Assembly (NCBI GenBank): GCA_035714085.1
Contig: DASTMP010000270.1
Coordinates: forward strand, 39,902 to 103,901
Source: JAJVID01 sp035714085
GTDB taxonomy: Bacteria > Acidobacteriota > Blastocatellia > RBC074
Length of the DNA stretch: 64,000 nt
Reading direction: 5' to 3'
In this document: one piece after another, positions 8,069 to 18,506 of the stretch
How the letters are laid out: every line of letters begins with the position of its first letter
Numbering within the stretch: position 1 is the first letter of the stretch
Position numbers and translations under genes: made by a program
The notes under the pieces: generated by a model
Database searches by the model: none
Seen by the model: only the letters and a program-made list of their open reading frames with translations
What the model was told of the DNA's origin: nothing

Positions 8069-8710
8069 TCAGAAGATGCCGTTCAACTGCAGCAGATGGC
8101 CCATCTTCTCCTTCTTCACGATCAGGTATTTGAAGGCGGGCGCTTTCGGCTTAATTTCGAGCGGCACGCGTTCCACGACTTCGAGTCCGGCATCATGCAG
8201 CGCGCGGACCTTGTCGGGGTTGTTCGACATAAGACGGACGCGACTCGCGCCGAGAAGTTTGATCACCTCGGCGCATTGATCGTAACTGCGGTGATCGACG
8301 TCGAATCCCAGACGAAGGTTGGCCTCGATGGTGTCGGCGCCTTCATCCTGCAAGGCGTAGGCGCGAATTTTATTGGTGATCCCGATCCCGCGCCCTTCCT
8401 GATGCTGGTAAACAATGATCCCGCGCCCTTCCGCCTGCACCATCCTCATTGCCCTTTCGAGTTGAGGGCCGCAGTCACATTTCAATGAATGGAAAACGTC
8501 GCCCGTTAAACATTGGGAGTGAATTCTGACAAGCGTCGCATGATCGGGATTGATTTCGCCTTTGACCAGGGCGACGAATTCTTCGTCGCTGGTGGCGCTG
8601 CGAAAACCGAAGATGCGAAAATGGCCGAACTCTGTGGGGAGATTAGCTTCGGCTTCTTTTTTCACTGTGAATTCGGCTGTTGCTCGGTTTGACTCAAGAT
8701 TTTCTATCAT
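8069..8710 (-). CDS. ribA: GTP cyclohydrolase II
   Basis: A 213-residue single-domain RibA, without a fused RibB. The zinc site appears as H-S-Q-C-L-T-G-D-V-F followed by C-D-C-G, and the catalytic G-R-G-I-I-V-Y-x-x-x-E-G-R-G-I-G stretch is intact. It opens GTP to the first riboflavin (and deazaflavin) precursor. A strong AGGAGA ribosome site precedes the ATG at 8708-8710. The product feeds flavin and, given cofD nearby, possibly F420 synthesis. Confidence 0.95.
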   Translation of the reverse strand: MIENLESNRATAEFTVKKEAEANLPTEFGHFRIFGFRSATSDEEFVALVKGEINPDHATLVRIHSQCLTGDVFHSLKCDCGPQLERAMRMVQAEGRGIIVYQHQEGRGIGITNKIRAYALQDEGADTIEANLRLGFDVDHRSYDQCAEVIKLLGASRVRLMSNNPDKVRALHDAGLEVVERVPLEIKPKAPAFKYLIVKKEKMGHLLQLNGIF

Positions 8711-9069
8711 ACTTCTCCTAAGTTAAGCGCATTTGAAACCGATGTTGCGCCGATTTTGCAAGGAACGTGAATCGCAGATCGACTATAAGAGGCGCGCTCG
8801 CGCCTGGTCAAGATACCGATCTCCTAAATTTGGGGAACTGGAAAATGAAGATATAACCAATGTTCGGTAGATACTTCCGGGGGGATTCCGCCATCTGCTC
8901 CACGACTCCCATGCCCGGCGCCAACCCAAATTTAGCGGAATTCATTCGCATTGAATGTAGTTTCTGTCACAATAAATGAGCGCGACTACTTGCGGATCAT
9001 ATTGCGACTCACAACATATAACGGCGCTCGCCGATACCTGGTTACATCAATGACGAACCGTAATTTTGT
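8711..9069. other. Intergenic region without recognised gene
   Basis: This 359-base gap separates divergent ribA and the GT-C-like gene, so it should hold both promoters. I see the ribA ribosome site near 8715 and a short GC hairpin at 8790-8805 (aggcgcg-ct-cgcgcct). No convincing -35/-10 pair, RNA gene or riboswitch could be recognised. An FMN riboswitch in front of ribA was looked for and not seen. Confidence 0.5.
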
Positions 9070-11101
<2,032 letters not shown>

Positions 11102-11118
<17 letters not shown>

Positions 11119-11173
11119 AGGATCGAAGATCGCGTTATCAAGCGTAAGGCGACCCTCTATCTTCGATTCTCGA
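11102..11173. repeat. Hairpin element, word gatagag/gatcgaa
   Basis: tcgagaatcgaagatagag at 11102-11120 pairs perfectly with 11155-11173 (19 bp). The left arm includes the last codons and the TAG stop of the GT-C-like gene. The loop contains a further gatcgaagatcg word. It separates that gene from priA. Confidence 0.85.
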
Positions 11174-11222
11174 GCCTCAATCTTCCTTGACTCGGTCGCG
11201 CCACCTGCCTAATCTCACCGCG

Positions 11223-13727
11223 ATGTTCGCCGAAATCGCCATTCCACTTAATGTACATCAGACGTTCACCTACCGGTTGCCCGCGAGCTTCGCCGCGAAC
11301 GCCAAAGCCGGCTGCCGCGTGTTGGTCCCGTTCGGCAAACAGTTGCTGACCGGCTATATCGTCGACATCCACGAGAAGATCGAAGAAACGGGACAGCAGG
11401 AGGAAGGCTTCGAGATCAAGGATGTCGAGGAGTTGTTCGACACCGAGCCGCTGGTCACGACCGAGTTGCTCAATCTGTCGAAATGGATCGCTGATTACTA
11501 TTACGCGCCGTGGGGCGAAACGATCAAATCGAGCCTGCCCGCGGGCATCAACGCGGAGGCCGAAACGATCTTTTCGATCACAAACGAAGGCCGGGCCGCC
11601 ATCGCGGCGTCAACAGCGAAAGGGAGCGGCAGGCGCGATCAGCCGGGGAAGACGGCGGGGAAGACGGCGGGAAAGATGACGGCGAAGATGGAGGCGCTCG
11701 CCCGAATCGCCGAAAACGGCCTGCTCGACGCCGGCGCGCTGGCGAAAGAGTTCAACAAGAATCGGGCCTCGGCCATTGCGCGCGAACTCGAACGCGCGGG
11801 TTACATCACCACCACGCGCCGGATTCAGTCGGCTCAGGTCAAACCGAAGCGGCAGCAGGCCGTGCGTTTGATCCAACGCGCGCCCATCGAAGGCGGCAAG
11901 CCGCTCAACGAGCAGCAGGAGCGCGTGATCAAAGTCCTCTTCGATTCGGTCGAGCCGGTCGCTTTCGCTCAGCTCATCGAGGCGGCTGAGGCAAGCGCGT
12001 CGGTCGTACGCACGCTTGAAAAGCGCGGCTATGTCGAGGTCTTCACGCGCGAAATCCGCCGCGACCCGCTCAAAGACTATCGCCCGCTCAACGACGGTGA
12101 TCTGAGGCTCAATCAGAAACAACAATCGGCCCTCGATCAAATCGTAGCGAAACTCGATGAAGGCCGTTACGCGTCGTTCCTGCTGCACGGCGTGACGGGC
12201 AGCGGCAAGACCGAAATCTACATTCGCGCGATGCGCGCCGCCGTGGCCAAAGGCAAATCGGCGCTGATGCTCGTCCCGGAGATTTCTCTGACGCCGATGT
12301 TCGCGCGACGATTGCGGGCGCACTTCGGCGACGCGGTGGCCATTCTGCACTCGTCGCTCTCGGACGGCGAACGACTGGACGAATGGAACCGCATCCGGCA
12401 GGGCGAGGCGCGAGTCTGCATCGGCGCCCGCTCGGGCGTCTTTGCGCCGCTCGAAAACATCGGCCTGATTGTCGTTGATGAAGAGCACGAAGCCTCGTAC
12501 AAACAGGAAGAGACGCCCCGCTATCATGGGCGCGACACGGCGATCATGCGCGCGCATCTGGCCAACGCCGTGATTATCCTGGGCAGCGCCACCCCTTCGA
12601 TGGAATCGTTCCACAACGCGCACACCGGCAAATACGCATATCTGAAACTCGACGAACGCATCGGCGGGCGCGCGCTGGCCGAAGTCCAGATCGTGGACAT
12701 GCGCCAGGTCTTCGAGAAATACGACAACCAGAGGATATTCTCGGACGAGGCGCTCGCCCGCATCTCTGAAAATCGCGAGCGCGGCGAGCAAACCCTGGTG
12801 CTGCTCAACCGCCGTGGCTATTCGTCCTTCCTGCTCTGCCGGAGCTGCGGCTATCGCGCGACCTGTCCGAATTGCAGCGTCGCGCTGACCTATCACAAAT
12901 TCGACGCGCGGTTGACCTGCCATTACTGCGGCCACCAGGAGCGCATCCCGCGCGCCTGCCAGCAATGCGACGGATCGTACATCTACTACGTCGGCGAGGG
13001 AACCGAACAGATCGAGGCGTTGCTGAAAGAGGCGTACCCGAAACTCCGCATCTCGCGCCTGGACCGCGACACCACTCGGCGGCGGGGAAGTTTTGAGAAA
13101 CTGATCAACGAATTCGCCGCCGGCGACATTGACCTGATGGTCGGCACGCAGATGATCGCCAAGGGGCACGACTTCCACAACGTGACGCTGGTCTGCGTGA
13201 TCTCGGTTGACGCCGGGCTTGGCATGCCGGATTTCCGCGCCTCCGAGAGGACGTTTCAATTGCTGACCCAGGTCGCGGGCCGCGCGGGCCGTGGCGAAAA
13301 ACCGGGACGCGTCATCATCCAGAGCTATCACACCGAAAATTACTCGCTAGAATACGCGCGCGAGCAGAATTACGAAAAATTCTATGACCACGAGATCAAC
13401 TTCCGCCGCAACATGCATTACCCTCCCTTCGTCGCGTTGATCAACGCCATGGTCAAACACCGGGACTTCGCCAAAGCGGCCTTCACTTCATCCGAGCTGG
13501 CGCGGTTGCTCAAAGAAGCCGATGCGGAAAAGGTCTTGAAGGTCTTGGGCCCTGCCCCAGCTCCTCTGGCCCGATTGAAGGGCGAGCACCGAATGCAGGT
13601 GCTGATCAAAACCCGGTATCGTCGCCAGGCGCGCGAGGCGCTGGACGCGGCGATGGCGGAGTTGAAAGAGATCGGACAGGATCTGAAGATGATTACGGTT
13701 GAAGTTGATCCAGTGAATTTAATGTGA
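11223..13727 (+). CDS. priA: Primosomal protein N' (PriA helicase)
   Basis: An 834-residue PriA. The N-terminal 3'-DNA-binding domain is followed by a winged-helix part. The helicase core has Walker A G-V-T-G-S-G-K-T near residue 325 and D-E-E-H (V-V-D-E-E-H-E-A-S-Y-K-Q). The zinc-binding region shows the expected paired cysteines (C-R-S-C, C-P-N-C, C-H-Y-C, C-Q-Q-C). PriA restarts stalled replication forks. The ATG at 11223 starts the family homology (M-F-A-E-I-A-I-P-L); an upstream ATG at 11187 would add residues from the hairpin region. A lysine/glycine-rich linker (G-K-T-A-G-K-T-A-G-K, near residue 145) is encoded by a short tandem repeat. Confidence 0.95.
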   Translation: MFAEIAIPLNVHQTFTYRLPASFAANAKAGCRVLVPFGKQLLTGYIVDIHEKIEETGQQEEGFEIKDVEELFDTEPLVTTELLNLSKWIADYYYAPWGETIKSSLPAGINAEAETIFSITNEGRAAIAASTAKGSGRRDQPGKTAGKTAGKMTAKMEALARIAENGLLDAGALAKEFNKNRASAIARELERAGYITTTRRIQSAQVKPKRQQAVRLIQRAPIEGGKPLNEQQERVIKVLFDSVEPVAFAQLIEAAEASASVVRTLEKRGYVEVFTREIRRDPLKDYRPLNDGDLRLNQKQQSALDQIVAKLDEGRYASFLLHGVTGSGKTEIYIRAMRAAVAKGKSALMLVPEISLTPMFARRLRAHFGDAVAILHSSLSDGERLDEWNRIRQGEARVCIGARSGVFAPLENIGLIVVDEEHEASYKQEETPRYHGRDTAIMRAHLANAVIILGSATPSMESFHNAHTGKYAYLKLDERIGGRALAEVQIVDMRQVFEKYDNQRIFSDEALARISENRERGEQTLVLLNRRGYSSFLLCRSCGYRATCPNCSVALTYHKFDARLTCHYCGHQERIPRACQQCDGSYIYYVGEGTEQIEALLKEAYPKLRISRLDRDTTRRRGSFEKLINEFAAGDIDLMVGTQMIAKGHDFHNVTLVCVISVDAGLGMPDFRASERTFQLLTQVAGRAGRGEKPGRVIIQSYHTENYSLEYAREQNYEKFYDHEINFRRNMHYPPFVALINAMVKHRDFAKAAFTSSELARLLKEADAEKVLKVLGPAPAPLARLKGEHRMQVLIKTRYRRQAREALDAAMAELKEIGQDLKMITVEVDPVNLM

Positions 13728-13734
13728 GGCGTAT

Positions 13735-14508
13735 ATGAATCAGGGACGGGATGCGACTCGGCGCAATCGGAACATAGGCACAGCCAAACAAGGGCGCGGC
13801 CAGAATAATCGGCTGGTCATTCCCTGGTGTGGCTTGAAGCTCTACTATGAAAATTTGACCGAGTACAAGGTCGCTGAACGCACAGTTCACAGCAGATCAT
13901 TACCATTTATAGTCGAAAAGACACGGGCTGACAGTTGTCACGCCTGCACAGTGGATGATATTGCCCGCGTTTTACAATACGCGCCGTTCTCCGATTTCTT
14001 TGGGATTGATTTCATTGTCCTGCGACAGCCAAAGAGGAAAGAGGAGATAATCAACCCGGTCTGGGGACGGCTAGCCTATTTTGCCGAGATCGGCCCATAT
14101 CAAGGCCGCGCTATCTTCCTCGAAGCTCTAAATCCATCCAGGCCCTTACGGTGGTCGAAATCGCTTACGCCTGATGGGCAGCAGGAGATGGAAAGGTTGA
14201 GAGAAGCTGGCCATGAAATCATTACGACCAGGCATTACCATAAAGTCACTGTGAGCCTGGAATCCATTCGAGCCCATCAGTTGTATCACACCCTGCTTCA
14301 TGAGATCGGGCACAGCCTGGATAAAGATCGTGATCCGGACGCCTTCGACCGAAAGAGTTCTCTTGAAAAAGAAACTTTCGCGCATCAGTACGCGGACAAG
14401 CTACGAGAAAACCTGGTTCGATTCGGGATTATCCCTTTTGCTAGAATGCTCGATAAGCAAACCATCGCGCGAGACGGCTTGTCTGTCTCTGATTTTACTG
14501 CGGATTGA
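13735..14508 (+). CDS. Unknown protein with HEIGH zinc-protease motif
   Basis: A 257-residue protein starting 7 bases after priA. I do not recognise the family. A clear H-E-I-G-H at residues 189-193 sits in a helix (L-Y-H-T-L-L-H-E-I-G-H-S-L-D) and is followed about 18 residues later by K-E-T-F-A-H-Q-Y-A-D, whose Glu or His could be the third metal ligand. This suggests a zincin-like metallopeptidase fold. There is no signal peptide or membrane segment, so it is probably cytoplasmic. Two cysteines form C-H-A-C near residue 68. It may be read with priA. Base use is less GC-rich than in priA. Confidence 0.6.
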   Translation: MNQGRDATRRNRNIGTAKQGRGQNNRLVIPWCGLKLYYENLTEYKVAERTVHSRSLPFIVEKTRADSCHACTVDDIARVLQYAPFSDFFGIDFIVLRQPKRKEEIINPVWGRLAYFAEIGPYQGRAIFLEALNPSRPLRWSKSLTPDGQQEMERLREAGHEIITTRHYHKVTVSLESIRAHQLYHTLLHEIGHSLDKDRDPDAFDRKSSLEKETFAHQYADKLRENLVRFGIIPFARMLDKQTIARDGLSVSDFTAD

Positions 14509-14591
14509 ATATGGAATCTCTCAGGAAAAGTGAGGTCATTTGTATCGAGAAGAAATTGAGGAAGAGATTCGACTGAATGAGGAAGATTGAA

Positions 14592-14876
14592 ATGACAATC
14601 GTAACCGAATATCTTTACATAGTCACTGACGAAAAGATTTTGAGCGGTGAACCAATCATCAAAGGCACACGCACGCCTGTTCGAGCAATCGTAGAAATAT
14701 GGCGAATGGGCGCGCCTGCGGAAGAGATCTCCAAGCGCCTGCCACACTAGACCCTTGCGCAGGTCTTCGATGCGCTGAGTTATTACAGCGACCACCAGGA
14801 CGAAATCAATGCGCACATCGAGCGCAATCGCATCCCTGAAAGCTTGATTGATCCATTGGTGAAAGACCTTGAGTAA
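14592..14876 (+). pseudogene. DUF433-family antitoxin-like gene with in-frame amber codon
   Basis: Reading from ATG 14592 gives M-T-I-V-T-E-Y-L-Y-I... with the DUF433 pattern I-L-S-G-E-P-I-I-K-G-T-R-T-P-V-R-A-I-V. A TAG at 14748-14750 interrupts it after S-K-R-L-P-H. The same frame then continues T-L-A-Q-V-F-D-A-L-S-Y-Y and runs to TAA at 14874-14876, 94 sense codons in all. In family members this position is usually a Leu, and TAG is one base from TTG. DUF433 genes commonly pair with a DUF5615 (PIN-like) toxin; none follows here, since plsC begins 17 bases later. It is most simply a decayed orphan antitoxin. A sequencing error or stop readthrough is possible. Confidence 0.75.
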
Positions 14877-14892
14877 ACTGTCCATTTGATCA

Positions 14893-15507
14893 ATGCGTTA
14901 TACGATCTTCGATACTCCAGTAATAAGCCCCATGATGCGCGGCCTGGCTTTCTCTTTCCTGAAGGCTTTCGGATGGCGGTTGGAAGGCCGATTGCCCGAC
15001 GTCGACAAGCTGGTTGTGATCGCGGCGCCCCACACCTCCAACTGGGATTTTCCGATATTGGTGAGTCTGGCCTTTGGATTAAGAGCCAAAGCCAGTTGGC
15101 TGGGAAAACATACGCTGTTCCGATGGCCGTTCGGCTTTTTGTCCAGGTGGATGGGCGGCATCCCCGTATATCGCTCCGCGTCTTACAACATGGTGGCGCA
15201 GTCGGTGGAGATGTTCCGCAATAGCGAAAAGCTGATTCTGGCTGTTCCGCCAGAGGGAACTCGCGGCAAGGTCAGTCACTGGAAAACAGGTTTTTATTAC
15301 ATCGCGCTGGGCGCGGAGATTCCGATAGCGATGGCGTTCATTGATTACAAACGAAAGGCGGTAGGAGTGGGGCCGTCGATCTATCCCACAGGGAACATCG
15401 AGGCGGACATGGAGATCATTCGGAATTTTTACATCAACGTGGCCGCCAAATATCCCGACAAGGCTTGCGTGCCGGCGCTCGCGCAGGATCAGCGCCGCGA
15501 GCGGTAG
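14893..15507 (+). CDS. PlsC-like 1-acylglycerol-3-phosphate acyltransferase
   Basis: A 204-residue protein with the acyltransferase motif H-T-S-N-W-D (H-x4-D) near residue 52 and P-E-G-T-R near 115, as in the short PlsC-like family. Hydrophobic stretches suggest a membrane-bound protein acting in phospholipid synthesis; the exact acceptor is unknown. Its last six residues D-Q-R-R-E-R and stop are encoded by one arm of a perfect 21-bp palindrome; the convergent manC-like gene ends with the same residues from the other arm. The upstream region holds the broken DUF433 gene. Confidence 0.8.
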   Translation: MRYTIFDTPVISPMMRGLAFSFLKAFGWRLEGRLPDVDKLVVIAAPHTSNWDFPILVSLAFGLRAKASWLGKHTLFRWPFGFLSRWMGGIPVYRSASYNMVAQSVEMFRNSEKLILAVPPEGTRGKVSHWKTGFYYIALGAEIPIAMAFIDYKRKAVGVGPSIYPTGNIEADMEIIRNFYINVAAKYPDKACVPALAQDQRRER

Positions 15508-15571
15508 CGAGCGCGCCTCGTTTACCCGTCTATTGATCGACCAGATGCCGCTACCGCTCGCGGCGCTGATC
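15487..15571. repeat. Perfect 21-bp inverted repeat shared by two gene ends
   Basis: gatcagcgccgcgagcggta(g) at 15487-15507 is exactly complementary to 15551-15571. Each arm encodes D-Q-R-R-E-R-stop for the gene entering from its side: the plsC-like gene on the plus strand and the guanylyltransferase on the minus strand. The 43-base loop has no T-tract. Confidence 0.95.
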
Positions 15572-16624
15572 GGCAAACCGTTTCACATCCTGCGAACTAT
15601 CCAGCCTCGCCACCATCACCGCGTCCGGCGTATCAACAATCACGAGGTCTTCAACGCCCAGCAGCGCGACATTGCGGCCGGTGGTCGAGAAAATCAGGTT
15701 GCGTTTCGCCTCAATGATCGTCGAATCGCCGAGCGACAGATTGCCCTGCTCGTCGCATTCGGCGCGGCGAAGCTCGTACAACGCCTGCCAGCTTCCCACG
15801 TCACTCCAGCCGAAATCGGCCTTTAAGACGTAGATCGGCTTCGAGGTCTTCTCCATCACGCCGTAATCAATCGAGACGGAGTGGAGATTGTCGTAAGCCC
15901 GCTCGACCGCCGCGTCGTAATCGGGCGTGTCAATCGCGCGCTCTATCTTCGCCAACCCTTCGTGAAGCGCGGGCATGCAGGCTTCGATCTCTTGCAGGAT
16001 GGTTCGCGCGGTGAAAATGAAGACGCCGCTGTTCCACAGGTAATCGCCGCTCGACAAATAACCGAGCGCGGTCTGGTAATCGGGCTTTTCAACAAAGCGG
16101 CGGACTCTGAAATAAGGCTGCGCCGAAGATTTTCCGCTCTCGGCGCCGATGTGAATATAACCGTAGCCGGTTTCTGGCCTGTCCGGCGCGACGCCCAGCG
16201 TGACAATCGCGCCGCCGCGCGCTATTTCAGCGGCGGCGCGTATCGTCCGAGTAAAGCTTTCGACGTCGGCGATGAAATGATCGGCCGGCAACACGACCAT
16301 TGGCTCGTCCTCCGCGACGCCTCCGGCCGCTATACGTTTGACATGCAAGGCGGCAAGCCCGACGCAGGCTGCGGTGTTTCTGCCGCGGGGCTCGACCAGA
16401 ATTTCAACCTGCTTGCCCGACAATACCCGCTTTGTCAGATCGGCGTGGACGCGCCCGACCACGACTGAGATTCGACCGGGCGCCGCAAAACATTCGGCGC
16501 GCGCAATCGTCTGTTCGAGCATGGTGCGGTCGCCGGTGATCGCCAGAAACTGTTTCGGCAGACGCTCGCGGCTCGCGGGCCAGAACCTTGTGCCGGAACC
16601 TCCGGCCATGATTACTGCAAACAT
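15551..16624 (-). CDS. manC: Mannose-1-phosphate guanylyltransferase
   Basis: A 357-residue nucleotidyltransferase beginning M-F-A-V-I-M-A-G-G-S-G-T-R-F-W-P-x-S, the pyrophosphorylase signature, followed by P-K-Q-F-L at residues 25-29. F-V-E-K-P near 174 and the W-N-S-G-V-F-I-F segment near 193 match ManC/AlgA. It makes GDP-mannose for glycans. It lacks the fused phosphomannose isomerase domain seen in longer relatives. The ATG at 16622-16624 starts the homology. The C-terminal D-Q-R-R-E-R is repeat-derived (see the palindrome at 15487-15571). Confidence 0.9.
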   Translation of the reverse strand: MFAVIMAGGSGTRFWPASRERLPKQFLAITGDRTMLEQTIARAECFAAPGRISVVVGRVHADLTKRVLSGKQVEILVEPRGRNTAACVGLAALHVKRIAAGGVAEDEPMVVLPADHFIADVESFTRTIRAAAEIARGGAIVTLGVAPDRPETGYGYIHIGAESGKSSAQPYFRVRRFVEKPDYQTALGYLSSGDYLWNSGVFIFTARTILQEIEACMPALHEGLAKIERAIDTPDYDAAVERAYDNLHSVSIDYGVMEKTSKPIYVLKADFGWSDVGSWQALYELRRAECDEQGNLSLGDSTIIEAKRNLIFSTTGRNVALLGVEDLVIVDTPDAVMVARLDSSQDVKRFADQRRER

Positions 16625-16797
16625 AAATCCTCTCGGAAATAAAAATGTAACTGCTGCGGGCCGAGTATAAATTCCCCGCTTGTCTTCGTCCACTTTGGCT
16701 TGTAGAGGATTTTCAGTTGTGCGATTCTTTGCGGCTCTCAGCGCTTGAATTCTCGATAGCGTGTTTTTTCTCTATTTGAAAGACGTGGAGGTGTAGT

Positions 16798-18345
16798 GTG
16801 CTGTTTAAAACCCTCAGCGCAGCCGTATACGGCATTGACGCCGAATTGGTCGAGGTGGAAGTCGATCTGACACCGCGCTCCGGAGATTCGCAGGGCGAGA
16901 CCTATGTGACCGTCGTTGGGCTCCCCGATCTGGCCGTGCGCGAAAGCCGCGAGCGGATTCGGGCGGCGATCACGAACTGCGGCTTCTTTTTCCCCGTCCA
17001 CAAGACGACCATCAACCTGGCGCCTGCCGATGTAAAGAAGGAAGGCTCGGCCTTCGACCTGCCGATCGCCGTGGGCATTCTCGGCGCGAACGGAGATTTG
17101 CAACGCGAAAATCTGGAGGATGTTCTGATGATTGGCGAACTCGCGCTGGACGGGCGTGTGCGACCGGTGCGCGGGGCGCTCGCGATAGCCGTGGCCGCGA
17201 AGCGCCGAGGGCTGAAGTGTCTGTTGCTGCCGGCGGAGAACGCGCGCGAGGCCGCGGTCGTCAGCGGTTTGGATGTTTATCCGGTCAAAGACCTGCGCGA
17301 GGTCGTCACGCTGCTTAATTCCAATCCGTTTTCAGCGCCTATGCGAATCGATCCGGAAGAGATGTTGAGCGCCGCCGACAAATATCCGGTCGATTTCCGC
17401 GAGGTGCGCGGTCAGATGAGCGCCAAACGGGCCATCGAGATCGCCACCGCCGGCGGCCACAACATTCTGATGATCGGCCCGCCAGGTTCCGGCAAGACGA
17501 TGCTTGCCAAGCGCATCCCTTCCATCCTCCCTTCGATCACATTCGAGGAGGCTCTGGAGACGACCAAGATTCACAGCGTCGCTGGTTTCACTGACTCGCG
17601 CGGATTGCTCACCACCCGCCCGTTCCGTTCGCCCCACCATACGATCAGCGACGCCGGGTTGATCGGGGGCGGCTCGATTCCGAGACCGGGAGAAGTCAGT
17701 CTGGCGCATCACGGCGTGCTCTTCCTAGACGAGCTTCCTGAATTCGAGCGGAATGTGCTGGAGGTGTTGCGCCAGCCGCTCGAAGATCAAAAGGTCACAA
17801 TCAGCCGCGCCGCGATGTCGCTGACCTTCCCAGCAAGCTTCATGCTCGTCGCGGCGATGAATCCCTGCCCATGCGGTTATTTCAACGACCCGACGCGCCA
17901 TTGCAAATGCACTCCGCCGCAGATTCAACGCTACATTTCCAAAATCTCCGGCCCGTTGCTCGACCGCATCGACATCCACATCGACGTGCCAGCCGTGAAA
18001 GTCAGTGAGCTGTCGGCTCAAGAGGCGACCGAAGGCTCAGCCGAAATCCGCGAAAGGGTCGGTCGCGCCCGCAAGCTTCAACAGGAGCGCTTCGCGGGCG
18101 AGCCGGTTTATTGCAACGCGCAGATGACTCCGCGATTGATAAGAAAACATTGCCAACTCGGCGCTGGAACGCAGACGCTGCTTGAACGCGCAATCGCCAA
18201 GTGGGGGTTGTCGGCGCGCGCCTACGACCGGATTCTCAAAGTCAGCAGGACAATCGCCGACCTGGCGGGAAGAGAACAGATCACCGAGCCGCACATCTCC
18301 GAGGCGGTGCAATATCGCACTCTGGATCGCAACTTCTGGACCTGA
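16798..18345 (+). CDS. comM: YifB/ComM family Mg-chelatase-like AAA+ ATPase
   Basis: A 515-residue ComM protein with a GTG start at 16798 behind a GTGGAGG ribosome site. The N-terminal Lon-protease-like S5 fold (V-V-G-L-P-D-L-A-V-R-E-S) is followed by the AAA+ core: Walker A G-P-P-G-S-G-K-T near residue 225, Walker B L-F-L-D-E-L-P-E-F near 310, and the cysteine-rich C-P-C-G-Y-F-N-D-P-x-x-x-C-x-C hairpin near 358. ComM is a hexameric branch-migration helicase that helps natural transformation in other species. It stands alone here, with no competence genes beside it. Confidence 0.93.
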   Translation: MLFKTLSAAVYGIDAELVEVEVDLTPRSGDSQGETYVTVVGLPDLAVRESRERIRAAITNCGFFFPVHKTTINLAPADVKKEGSAFDLPIAVGILGANGDLQRENLEDVLMIGELALDGRVRPVRGALAIAVAAKRRGLKCLLLPAENAREAAVVSGLDVYPVKDLREVVTLLNSNPFSAPMRIDPEEMLSAADKYPVDFREVRGQMSAKRAIEIATAGGHNILMIGPPGSGKTMLAKRIPSILPSITFEEALETTKIHSVAGFTDSRGLLTTRPFRSPHHTISDAGLIGGGSIPRPGEVSLAHHGVLFLDELPEFERNVLEVLRQPLEDQKVTISRAAMSLTFPASFMLVAAMNPCPCGYFNDPTRHCKCTPPQIQRYISKISGPLLDRIDIHIDVPAVKVSELSAQEATEGSAEIRERVGRARKLQQERFAGEPVYCNAQMTPRLIRKHCQLGAGTQTLLERAIAKWGLSARAYDRILKVSRTIADLAGREQITEPHISEAVQYRTLDRNFWT

Positions 18346-18506
18346 TAATCGCAGCCGGACTGATAGCCGCGCGCGAACTCGAGCTCACTCAGGAACGCGA
18401 ACTTCGGTTCCCAAATGAACCAAGTAAAATGTATAAGGGTGTGGTTCAGAGTGAGATAAAATGGACGTCGTGCTATGATCGGACCCTTCACAAACTCCGG
18501 AGTGAA

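Noticed and set aside
8711..8760. A possible FMN riboswitch in front of ribA.
   Set aside because: The leader is short and lacks the conserved RFN junction sequences; only a normal ribosome site could be seen.
11610..13331. A 573-codon frame opposite priA.
   Set aside because: It lies entirely within the antisense of a well-supported gene and shows no motifs or ribosome site.
13690..13900. A possible tRNA or other RNA gene between priA and the HEIGH gene.
   Set aside because: The gap is seven bases and no T-arm consensus or cloverleaf could be built in the surrounding sequence.
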